Origin: an uncultured Eubacterium sp.
GTDB lineage: Bacteria > Bacillota > Clostridia > Lachnospirales > Lachnospiraceae
DNA length: 18,767 bases
NCBI GenBank assembly: GCA_910579145.1
Contig: CAJTTQ010000054.1
Location: forward strand, 1 to 18,767
Direction of reading: 5' to 3'
The notes beneath the pieces are model-generated. The model was not told the origin of the DNA. It was given only the letters and a program-made list of their open reading frames with translations, and made no database searches. The position numbers and the translations under genes were made by a program. Shown here one piece after another: positions 1 through 6,189 of the stretch. Positions within the stretch are counted from its first letter, which is position 1. Each line of letters opens with the position of its first letter.

Positions 1-97
1 AGGATGAGCGCAGAAGATTTATTTTGCATCGCTAATTTGATCCTGCCTTTTTAACAGGTGGCACGGACGGACGAGAGTTTCTTATCAAACGGATATT
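1..97 (+). pseudogene. Left flank of IS; fragment of an interrupted reading frame
   Basis: These bases precede the IS. When the left flank (to base 97) is joined to the right flank (from base 1813), removing the IS and one duplication copy, an open frame runs from base 36 to the stop TAA at 1892-1894. It reads FDPAFLTGGTDGREFL then IKRILEILNMLSRYDKKVRI and onward. A TAA at 33-35 closes the frame upstream, so the gene was either already broken or begins differently. I do not recognise the product. Coding status is an inference from the restored frame only. Confidence 0.25.
87..97 (+). repeat. Target-site duplication, left copy
   Basis: AAACGGATATT lies directly before the left inverted repeat and is repeated exactly at 1802-1812 after the right inverted repeat. 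Because the element begins GGG and ends CCC, the identity extends to 14 bases (86-99 and 1801-1814), so the duplication length is 11 to 14. This is long for IS30, where 2-3 bases is usual, although a few members duplicate longer targets. Confidence 0.7.
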
Positions 98-126
98 GGG
101 TTGCTTGAAAAGTTAATTGCAACATT
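98..126 (+). repeat. IS30 left inverted repeat
   Basis: Begins GGGTTGCTTGAAAAG and ends TTGCAACATT. It matches the reverse complement of 1773-1801 at 24 of 29 positions. Mismatches fall at positions 7, 14, 15, 16 and 20. Confidence 0.8.
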
Positions 127-154
127 TGCTGTTGCAGTTAGAATTATATGGCAC

Positions 155-197
155 AGAAACCATGAGGTTGCATCCAGGACTTCATGGTTTCTTTTTC
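155..197 (+). terminator. Terminator-like hairpin inside IS left end
   Basis: AGAAACCATGA (155-165) pairs perfectly with TCATGGTTTCT (182-192) across a 16-base loop and is followed by a T-rich run. It lies upstream of the transposase ribosome binding site. A likely role is to stop transcripts entering from outside the IS, which would keep transposase expression low. Seen as structure; the role is inferred. Confidence 0.6.
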
Positions 198-249
198 TCT
201 GCTCCTCAAGTAAAATCTTTCATGTCCTGCCTTCGGATTGGAGGCAGAT

Positions 250-1536
250 ATGAGCATGAAACATCTTACATTTGATGACAGACTGGCTATCCAGGCAGGG
301 CTCCAACAAGGGCTCAGGATAGCCCAGATAGCAAAACGCATCGGAAAAGACCGTTCCACCGTTGGTCGGGAGATCAAGGCACACAGACGGCTGGTGGCAT
401 CCTCAAAAGGAAACAACTGTGTCCACCATGCAGTCTGTGCAAAGGTTCCCCAATGCCGCCCTGGGTGTATCAGGGGAAAGCGCCAGTGTCAGAGTGCCTG
501 TGGCGGCTGCATTGAGAACTGCCCGGATTACCTGGAAGAGTTTTGTGCCGGGTATGAAAAGTCCCCGTTTGTGTGCAATTCCTGTGAGAAAAGGATGCGC
601 TGCCGTCTCAGGCGGATGCTTTATGATGCAAAATACGCCCAGGAGCAGTACGAAAACCTTCTGTCGGAATCACGAAAGGGAATCTCCCTCTCGGAGGCGG
701 AACTGGATTAGATCAATGGAATTGTGTCGCCGCTGCTGAAACAGGGACAGTCCCTGCCTGCCATCTGTGAAACCCACCGGGACGAGCTGCCGGTAAGCGA
801 CCGGATCATCTATGCCTATATAGATGCCGGACTTCTGGATGCCCGAAATATCGACCTGAGACAGAAGCTGCGCAGACCGGAGAGGAAAAAAAGCGGGCCG
901 GTATTGCGGGTGGACCGGAAATGCCATATAGGGCGAAGCTATGAGGATTATGAATCCTATAGGGAGCTCCATCCGGATGCGGCAGTCTGCCAGATGGACA
1001 GTGTGATCATCCATCCGGGAGGACAGGCGATCCTGACGGTATTCTTTACGACCTGCGACCTTCAGCTGATGTTCTTAAGGGAGCGCAACACTTCAGCAAG
1101 CGTGACGGAGGTATTCCAAAAGCTGAGACGGGCACTTGGAGCAGAGGGTTACTGCAGGCTGTTTCAGGTGCTCCTTACAGACCGGGGGAGTGAGTTCACA
1201 GATCCGTCCCGGATAGAAACAGACGGGGAGACAGCCGGACGGGAATGCCGGGTGTTTTATTGTGACCCGATGAACAGCAACCAGAAAAGCAACTGCGAAC
1301 GCAACCATGAATTCATCCGTTATATCATCCCGAAAAAGACGGCGAAGGAGAGCTATACGGAAGACGAGGTCAGGCTGATGATGAACCACATCAATTCCTA
1401 CCCACGGAAAAAATGGAACGGACAGGCTCCCATAGATTTGTTTATCAAAATCTACGGGCAGGAGACGGCATCCGTCCTTGGCCTAAAGAAGATCCCGTCC
1501 GATTCCATTAACCTGACACCGGCACTTCTGAAGTAG
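250..1536 (+). pseudogene. IS30-family transposase, interrupted by amber stop
   Basis: DDE transposase that would cut and join the ends of the flanking IS. The N-terminus carries an IS30-type helix-turn-helix (KHLTFDDRLAIQAG, then IAKRIGKDRSTVGREIK). A cysteine-rich segment with many Cys pairs follows at about residues 55-120, probably metal-binding and common in Firmicutes members. The catalytic domain shows the first Asp in CQMDSV, the second in LLTDRGSEF and the Glu in NCERNHEFI. The frame is interrupted by TAG at 709-711, inside SEAELD*INGIVSP, and then continues unchanged to TAA-type closure at 1536 (TAG). One C-to-T change from CAG (Gln) would explain it. The start at 250 is set by GGAGG at 240-244, not the TTG at 238. 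The downstream half could in principle restart at GTG 724. Full length would be 428 residues, within the family range. Confidence 0.85.
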
Positions 1537-1591
1537 CCGGAACACTTGAAAGAAGGCAGGACAGAAAGGAAATATGATACGAATAAACGGG

Positions 1592-1791
1592 GTGCATTTA
1601 CAACTTCGGCAAAAAGAAAAAATGCAGTCCGTCCTTTGTGCTGCCTATCTTTAAGGAGATTTTAGCGCAGAGGAAGAAAAAAGACAAGAAAAACCGGTCA
1701 AAAGTGTTGCATTTACCCTGTGCAGCGTGCAATTACAATTTCATAAAAGTGTCAATGTGCATTTACAACTTCAATGTTGCATTTAGAATTT
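1592..1791 (+). repeat. Subterminal TGCATTTACA repeats in IS right end
   Basis: The motif GTGCATTTACAACTTC occurs exactly at 1592-1607 and 1757-1772. Relatives occur at 1707-1717 (TTGCATTTACC), 1727-1741 (GTGCAATTACAATTT) and 1777-1791 (TTGCATTTAGAATTT, overlapping the right inverted repeat). The TGCA cores of the last four begin at 1708, 1728, 1758 and 1778, so spacings are 20, 30 and 20. A related GTTGCAGTTAGAATTAT lies at 131-147 near the left end. Likely transposase binding sites. The rest of 1537-1772 holds no gene I can support. Confidence 0.6.
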
Positions 1792-1801
1792 CAATCAACC
1801 C
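1773..1801 (-). repeat. IS30 right inverted repeat
   Basis: Its reverse complement begins GGGTTGATTGAAATTC and ends ATGCAACATT, matching the left end at 24 of 29 positions. It ends at the C of 1801, next to the second copy of the target duplication. Confidence 0.8.
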
Positions 1802-1812
1802 AAACGGATATT
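1802..1812 (+). repeat. Target-site duplication, right copy
   Basis: AAACGGATATT, an exact copy of bases 87-97, directly follows the right inverted repeat. This supports insertion of the element as a unit. Confidence 0.7.
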
Positions 1813-1901
1813 GGAGATTTTAAATATGCTTTCAAGGTATGATAAGAAAGTCAGAATAAGTATTAGACATTCAGTAACGGCAAAGGTAAGATAAGTTTGA
1901 G

Positions 1902-1952
1902 GGAAGTAATTACTTCCTAATGGTAATAACCTTCAGGTTATAACTGTATAAC
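1902..1952. promoter_or_regulatory. Cluster of palindromes, probable operator region
   Basis: GGAAGTAATTACTTCC (1902-1917) is a perfect 16-base palindrome. Nine bases further is ATAACC-TTCA-GGTTAT (1926-1941), a six-base dyad with a 4-base centre, overlapped by GTTAT-N6-ATAAC (1937-1952). Such sites are typical operators of dimeric regulators such as MarR, HxlR or MerR types. They lie upstream of the flavodoxin remnant and the decarboxylase-like gene, so they may once have controlled that pair. No regulator gene is visible nearby. The stretch 1953-2031 is AT-rich with nothing else I can name. Confidence 0.45.
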
Positions 1953-2031
1953 TATTTATGCAATTCCCCACGGCGGGATTTGAGGATATAATAAAAGCGA
2001 AAAAAATAAAATTTTTTTTAGTCCATACTAG

Positions 2032-2296
2032 ACAGAAGAATATCCCAACTGGTGGGCATCCATACCAATGCCGATTTGCCTCATTTCTGGAGTAATATAA
2101 TCTAAAAGGAAAAATGATTATACCATTCTGTTCCAATGGCGGTGGAAAGTTTGGGCAGACCCTGACAGCGATTGCCAAGCTGGAACCAAATGTAGTGATG
2201 GGAGATGGCTTGTCGATTGAGTATGACGGTGGGAGCAGTATGCCGTCTAAAGTTACAAAATGGCTGAAAAAGAATGGCGTCAAAGGAAAGAAATGA
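2032..2296 (+). pseudogene. Flavodoxin remnant (frameshift and stop)
   Basis: Only the C-terminal half of a flavodoxin-like protein remains. Bases 2032-2082 read TEEYPNWWASIPMPI, the family's substrate-side loop. The frame then shifts by one base near 2083-2090. In the new frame FLE*YNLKGKMIIPFCSNGG follows, with TAA at 2092-2094 in place of a sense codon, and runs to TGA at 2294. The N-terminal FMN phosphate-binding loop is absent from the window. A short open frame from ATG 2114 (60 codons) is just the tail of this remnant. The gene decayed after loss of its 5' part, possibly in the same rearrangements that brought the IS. Its intact neighbour is a decarboxylase-like gene, a pairing often seen in Clostridia redox operons. 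Confidence 0.75.
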
Positions 2297-2327
2297 TAAA
2301 ATTTTTGAATGATTGGAGGAAAATAAG

Positions 2328-2669
2328 ATGAGTGAAAAAATTGTACAAACCGCAGGAAGGGAAAGCCTTGGAGATTTTGCACCGATGTTTGCACATTTGA
2401 ATGATGATGTGCTGTTTGGAGAGGTATGGAATGAAGAGGCGATTTCCGTCAAATTGAAGTGTATCATTACTGTCGTATCTTTGATGGCATCCGGCATAAC
2501 AGATTCTTCTCTAACTTACCATCTGGAAAATGCAAAAAGTCATGGGGTAACAAAAGAGGAAATGGCAGCCACTATTACCCATGTGGCTATGTATGTCGGT
2601 TGGCCGAAGGGCTGGGAGGTCTTTCGTCTGGCAAAGGACGTATGGACAGAGGAAGAAACGAAACAATAA
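2328..2669 (+). CDS. Carboxymuconolactone decarboxylase-like protein
   Basis: A 113-residue protein of the CMD/AhpD-like fold. Seen: EVWNEEAISVKLKCIITVVS (32-51), then YHLENAKSHGVTKEEM (64-79), ITHVAMYVGWPKGWEVF (83-99). These are the family's helical core and its two conserved His (65, 85). The CxxC redox pair of AhpD is absent, so peroxidase activity like AhpD's is unlikely. The usual Arg of RDRSL is replaced by KLKCI. Family members act as small oligomeric enzymes of largely unknown substrate, often beside flavodoxins and aldo-keto reductases. Start at ATG 2328 is fixed by GGAGG at 2315-2319. The gene follows the flavodoxin remnant by 31 bases and ends in its own terminator. It appears intact although its operon partner is dead. 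Confidence 0.85.
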   Translation: MSEKIVQTAGRESLGDFAPMFAHLNDDVLFGEVWNEEAISVKLKCIITVVSLMASGITDSSLTYHLENAKSHGVTKEEMAATITHVAMYVGWPKGWEVFRLAKDVWTEEETKQ

Positions 2670-2673
2670 ATTC

Positions 2674-2724
2674 AAAAAACGGGAGCAAAGTGGTAACATA
2701 AAAACAAACTTGCTCCCGTTTTTT
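2674..2724 (+). terminator. Intrinsic terminator after the CMD gene
   Basis: ACGGGAGCAA (2679-2688) pairs with TTGCTCCCGT (2710-2719), flanked by an A run on the left and TTTTTT on the right. The A/T symmetry means it could also work on the minus strand. Confidence 0.85.
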
Positions 2725-2776
2725 ATTGCCATATAATTTCACATTCAAAAAGGATATTTCCCCCTTCTCAATCGTT

Positions 2777-2782
2777 TATAAT
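2777..2782 (+). promoter_or_regulatory. Possible -10 element for the ECF sigma operon
   Basis: A perfect TATAAT lies 75 bases before the sigma factor's apparent initiation site. The hexamer 17 bases upstream, ATATTT, is a poor -35, so activity may be weak or need an activator. CGT at 2773-2775 could alternatively be part of an ECF-type -10. Confidence 0.35.
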
Positions 2783-2856
2783 ATGATAACATAAATGTTG
2801 GCGCAAAAATTTAATACTCTGGAAAGTAATGAGCCACGGAGGAGAGGAGGCAATCT

Positions 2857-3345
2857 AAGACCGAGCAGGAGTTTGAAGCCGTCTACGCGCGCCAGGTCGA
2901 TCGGATCTATAAAATATGCTGTTTCTATCTTGGCAATGATGCCGACGCCCAGGATGCTGTCCAAAACATATTTATCAAGTTTTATGAAAAGAAAATGAAC
3001 TTTCAAGATGAACAGCACGAAACGGCGTGGTTTTTAACCGTAACGCGCAATCATTGTAAAGACATACTGCGGAGCGGATGGAGAAAAAAGCGTGTGGATA
3101 TAGAAAAAGTGCCGGAAATTGCCGTGAAAGAAAGAAAAGCCGTCTGCAATCCGCGGCTTGAACGGGCGCTGCAGAATATTTCCGTAAAGCAAAAAGAAGC
3201 CCTGTATTTGTATTACTATGAAGAATATTCGATCCGGGAAATTTCACAGATGCTTCACCGCAAGGAAAGCACGATCCAGTCCCAGCTGGCGGCGGCACGT
3301 AAAAAGATCAAACAGTACTATATGGATCAGGATTTTCTCGAATAG
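2857..3345 (+). CDS. ECF RNA polymerase sigma factor, start codon lost (AAG)
   Basis: Extracytoplasmic-function sigma-70 factor, which would direct RNA polymerase to a small regulon. The frame from 2857 gives TEQEFEAVYARQVDRIYKIC, then LGNDADAQDAVQNIFIKFYE, a region 2 core. Region 4 is at about residues 100-155, with the helix-turn-helix YSIREISQMLHRKESTIQSQ. A full-length protein is about 162 residues, normal for the family. No ATG, GTG or TTG exists in frame between the TAA/TGA at 2827-2832 and ATG 2995. The sequence GGAGAGGAGG (2841-2850) sits six bases before AAG at 2857, exactly where ATG is expected, so one T-to-A change is the simplest account. Initiation at 2995 would delete most of region 2. 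ACG at 2836 is a remote alternative. The coding frame is otherwise intact. The downstream gene starts 19 bases after its stop. Confidence 0.75.
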   Translation, partial: KTEQEFEAVYARQVDRIYKICCFYLGNDADAQDAVQNIFIKFYEKKMNFQDEQHETAWFLTVTRNHCKDILRSGWRKKRVDIEKVPEIAVKERKAVCNPRLERALQNISVKQKEALYLYYYEEYSIREISQMLHRKESTIQSQLAAARKKIKQYYMDQDFLE

Positions 3346-3364
3346 ATGGAAAGGAGAATGTCAT

Positions 3365-4846
3365 ATGGCTAATGGTAATGATAACAGGCAGAAAAGAAAT
3401 GTCTTTCAAGAAGAACGATTCCAACAAGACATGCGTCTCTTTGTAGATTCTTTTCAGTTGAAAGAGGCGGACAAAAACCAAATGTGGAAATCCATTTGTA
3501 ATCGGAAAGTGAGAAAAACATCTTCTTCGATCAAACGATCGCTCGTGACCGCGGCAGTTCTTTTTGCCTGCGTTCTGATCTTAGGCATCGGGACGAACGC
3601 AGCTACCAACGGACGGATAACGGAACTGATCCGGGAAGTTTGCGGTATGGAACCGGACAGCGCGCAGAACATGGAGCAGGAAGGCACGCAGAACATAGAA
3701 CCGGAGAGTGCGCAGGTCATAGAAAACAGGACGCCGGAGTCGGAAGTCTTTGCGCCGCCCCTTTTATTCTGTGATGAAACGCGGCTGATATTTGCCAACA
3801 GCCGGGGGATGATTATTTATAACAGAACAAAAGAAAAGGTGACGGCCACGGTCGATCTGCAGGAAATCGACTGCTACTATTTCACCGCACATTCCCTGGC
3901 GACGCGGATTCTCGTGGAGGGAAATTCCGTCGTCGTATTCAATGAAAAAAATAAAGCCGTACAGGGAAAGGCTTACGTCTTTGAAATGGCGGAATCCGAC
4001 GAACCGGATACCGTGTTGAACCTGAAACCGATCGAGATAAAGAAGGATCCTTCTCTGGCAAAGAAGTGGCAGAAAACAATGAAAAAGTGTTACGTAGATA
4101 CATTTAAACATGTGGATATAGCGACGATATGTGCCTGGCAGGAAGGAAAGGCAGATGCCGTTCAGTATAGTGAGCAGTCTTTCCTCTGGACGTCGGAACA
4201 AGGGGAACACTATATGAGCTGTCTGCTGATCGAGCGGGGCAGTTATAAACTGTACACGGTAAATACGGAAACGGGAAAAGCCGACACCCGGCAGTTGGTG
4301 ACCGCGGTGCCAGAGACGGTGTCGGAACAAACGGAGAAGGAAAATAAGCTGCCGCGTTATCAATATACGGGTAAGGATATGAAAATGAAGGCGATCTGTG
4401 ATTATCTCGTGGAACATGAACAGGAAACAGACGAGGAGGAATTTCCAGTCATACCGGCGCCTGTGTTCTATGAGATCGTGAAGGAAGACGGGGTGTGGAA
4501 AGTATTCGGAAACTTCTGGTGTTTCTCCTATTATAAAAACGGAAATACACTGGAGGAGAAAGGCGGCGATGCGATGTCAGCGTGCTTTCATTTAAAGAAA
4601 AAAGACGGCGCGTATAAGGTTGTAAAGGTGGAGAGAACGGGAGACGGCGCAGAGTACGGCAAGGGCATAGAAAAATTCTGCCAGGGGCATCCGTCGATCT
4701 ATAAAAAATACTTTGAAGATCATGAGAAACAAGAGGAAAGAATACGTAAAAAGCTGCTGCGCCAGTATGTAAAAGATAACGGACTTGACATAACACAGTA
4801 TCATCAGTACGGCTGGGATCCGGTCAAATTGTTCCCGGAAAAATAA
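3365..4846 (+). CDS. Membrane-anchored presumed anti-sigma/sensor protein
   Basis: A 493-residue protein: a cytoplasmic N-terminus of about 58 residues rich in charged groups, one membrane helix (residues 59-80, LVTAAVLFACVLILGIG), and a large external part. The layout, with the gene following an ECF sigma factor by 19 bases, is that of anti-sigma factors in Lachnospiraceae. No ZAS zinc motif (HxxxCxxC) is present. Just outside the membrane is a short imperfect repeat (PDSAQNMEQEGTQNIEPESA). The middle (about 115-320) looks beta-rich. The C-terminal third (about 340-490) has alternating strands with KEDGVWKVFGNFWCFSYYK, resembling NTF2-like or DUF4829-like folds, and ends in a charged helix. 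Start chosen at ATG 3365 with AAGGAG at 3351-3356; the open frame further upstream overlaps the sigma gene and has no ribosome binding site. The role is inferred from position and topology. Confidence 0.7.
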   Translation: MANGNDNRQKRNVFQEERFQQDMRLFVDSFQLKEADKNQMWKSICNRKVRKTSSSIKRSLVTAAVLFACVLILGIGTNAATNGRITELIREVCGMEPDSAQNMEQEGTQNIEPESAQVIENRTPESEVFAPPLLFCDETRLIFANSRGMIIYNRTKEKVTATVDLQEIDCYYFTAHSLATRILVEGNSVVVFNEKNKAVQGKAYVFEMAESDEPDTVLNLKPIEIKKDPSLAKKWQKTMKKCYVDTFKHVDIATICAWQEGKADAVQYSEQSFLWTSEQGEHYMSCLLIERGSYKLYTVNTETGKADTRQLVTAVPETVSEQTEKENKLPRYQYTGKDMKMKAICDYLVEHEQETDEEEFPVIPAPVFYEIVKEDGVWKVFGNFWCFSYYKNGNTLEEKGGDAMSACFHLKKKDGAYKVVKVERTGDGAEYGKGIEKFCQGHPSIYKKYFEDHEKQEERIRKKLLRQYVKDNGLDITQYHQYGWDPVKLFPEK

Positions 4847-5007
4847 TAAAAGGATTACGTGTGTAAATAATATGCCGTCTGATGCCGATATACAAAGGGA
4901 AGGCGAATTTGGCTGATAACTGCGGGGCGTTACGGCTTTGGTTGGAAACACTGCGCAGAGATGCAAATAGCAGGAAAATGTAATCGGCAGCAGAAAGGAG
5001 AATGATC

Positions 5008-5883
5008 ATGTCCATTATGATGACGACAGCGGCTGGCAGTGTTCAGGCGGCCCAGAGTTCCAAACCGAACGCATCAGGAAAACCGGTTTGGAATCCCGGC
5101 AAGGTATATAAATATCTGGAAGATATGAACGAAGGATTTCAGTCTTATAAAAGGCAGGCAGTGTCTTACTATACGTCCCAGATCTCGAAAGAAGGCGGTG
5201 ACGGGACGATGAGTGTGGAGGAGTTGAAACAGCAGATCAACGACTGGTTTCCGGAGTATACGCTGACGGACCGGGAACCGTCCAAAGTGACAGCGGGGAA
5301 ATTTTATCTCTATATCGATGAGAAGCAGCTGCAGAAAATGGCGTCTGATCCGAGTTACCGGGCAAAAGTTTACGGGCTGATGGATTCCGAACTTCAGGGA
5401 AAGAAAGGATATACGCTTGAGTACAGCGACGGGAGAAAGGTGACGTCCCATCTGACGGGAACCATTTTTTCACTTTCGGAAAAGAATCGGAAGTTTGCAG
5501 GACCGGACGGAATCCCGTACCGGGGAAGCTGTATGTCAGACACGCCGTTCTCATCTTCAAAATCCCATGCGCAGGTCAGGAGCATGAGTTTTCTTTATGA
5601 CAATATCGACCCGGCAAAATCAGCAGCAAAGAGCCGGAAAGCGGCAGCCGTAAAAGCAGCGGAGAAGGCGGCGGGTAAAAAAGCCGCGCAGAAAAAGACG
5701 GCGAAGAAGAAGGCTGAGCAGAAACGGGCGGAGAAACGGGCCGAAGAGAAACAACTGGAGGAAAAGCGGCTGAAAGAAAAACGTGACGAAGTAAGACAAG
5801 AAGAGGAACTCCGGAAGGAAATACGGTTCGAAGATCCTTGGCAGGGATGGGCAGAACAGGAGTCATTTGACGTGACAGTATGA
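5008..5883 (+). CDS. DUF6033-like protein with charged coiled-coil tail
   Basis: A 291-residue protein without signal peptide or membrane segment. The N-terminal 200 residues form a compact domain: a helical piece (33-88), then TAGKFYLYIDEKQLQKMASD (95-114) and a strand-rich part around YTLEYSDGRKVTSHLTGTIF (135-154). This resembles DUF6033, a family of unknown function common in Clostridia; family assignment is from memory of the IDEK..KMA..D pattern. Residues 202-272 are almost entirely Lys, Ala, Glu and Arg and should form a long helix or coiled coil. The last 20 residues are acidic and Trp-rich. Start at ATG 5008 rather than 5002 because AAAGGAG at 4994-5000 gives seven bases of spacing. 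The gap of 161 bases from the anti-sigma gene has no clear terminator, so co-transcription is possible. Confidence 0.65.
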   Translation: MSIMMTTAAGSVQAAQSSKPNASGKPVWNPGKVYKYLEDMNEGFQSYKRQAVSYYTSQISKEGGDGTMSVEELKQQINDWFPEYTLTDREPSKVTAGKFYLYIDEKQLQKMASDPSYRAKVYGLMDSELQGKKGYTLEYSDGRKVTSHLTGTIFSLSEKNRKFAGPDGIPYRGSCMSDTPFSSSKSHAQVRSMSFLYDNIDPAKSAAKSRKAAAVKAAEKAAGKKAAQKKTAKKKAEQKRAEKRAEEKQLEEKRLKEKRDEVRQEEELRKEIRFEDPWQGWAEQESFDVTV

Positions 5884-5972
5884 AACTTCAGCATGAGATT
5901 GCGATCAATAGCACATTGATATTGGTAATCGGAATTGATTCTCCAATTGCCCTCAGTAATTAAATACTATAA

Positions 5973-6020
5973 AAAATGGCATCCTCACTTTTGGACAGGT
6001 AAGGATGCTATTTCTTTTTG
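5973..6020 (+). terminator. Intrinsic terminator after the DUF6033-like gene
   Basis: AAATGGCATCCT (5974-5985) pairs with AGGATGCTATTT (6002-6013) with one G-U pair, followed by CTTTTT. It closes the sigma/anti-sigma/DUF6033 unit. Confidence 0.8.
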
Positions 6021-6092
6021 TGATCGTCTATGTAAGACAGTGCCGCAAACAACACAAGTAATAATATGTGTGCTAAATTTATTGATTTCATG

Positions 6093-6122
6093 TTGCGGAA
6101 AGGTGCCCCAAACTGCTATAAT
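6093..6122 (+). promoter_or_regulatory. Sigma-A promoter for the propeller-like gene
   Basis: TTGCGG (6093-6098), 18 bases, TATAAT (6117-6122), 67 bases before the ATG at 6190. The 306-base stretch 5884-6189 holds only the terminator and this promoter. A 77-codon open frame crossing it runs through both and has no ribosome binding site. Confidence 0.65.
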
Positions 6123-6189
6123 GAAGGACAAAGCAGCCAGCGATCTATTTTTACGCCTATGCCTCTAGGAGGAAAGAGAGGACCAATAC

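Larger units (their letters stand above)
98..1801 (+). mobile_element. IS30-family insertion sequence, probably defective
   Basis: A 1704-base element bounded by inverted repeats (98-126 and 1773-1801, 24 of 29 positions matching) and flanked by a direct repeat of at least 11 bases. It carries one transposase gene on the plus strand, interrupted by an in-frame TAG. Between the left repeat and the transposase is a terminator-like hairpin. Between the transposase stop (1536) and the right repeat are about 236 non-coding bases with repeated TGCATTTACA-type motifs. The 61-codon open frame in that tail is unlikely to be a gene. The clean ends and duplication indicate simple insertion. The nonsense codon suggests it cannot move by itself unless the stop is suppressed. 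Confidence 0.85.

Noticed and set aside
1638..1823. 61-codon open frame after the transposase
   Set aside because: It runs through the repeats and the right inverted repeat and crosses the IS boundary; no ribosome binding site or recognisable protein.
2795..2998. 67-codon frame in front of the sigma factor as its N-terminus
   Set aside because: It is in another frame and is Arg/Ser/Pro-rich; the true sigma region 2 is in the frame of 2857.
3764..4417. Long minus-strand open frames opposite the anti-sigma gene and others (e.g. 8329-8982, 12939-13679)
   Set aside because: They mirror real plus-strand genes with codon bias and motifs; none has a ribosome site or family resemblance.
4882..4983. 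33-codon frame MPIYKGKANLADN... between the anti-sigma and DUF6033-like genes
   Set aside because: No ribosome binding site and no recognisable family; could be a small peptide but not supportable.
5935..6168. 77-codon open frame between the DUF6033-like gene and the propeller-like gene
   Set aside because: It reads through the terminator and the promoter and has no Shine-Dalgarno sequence.
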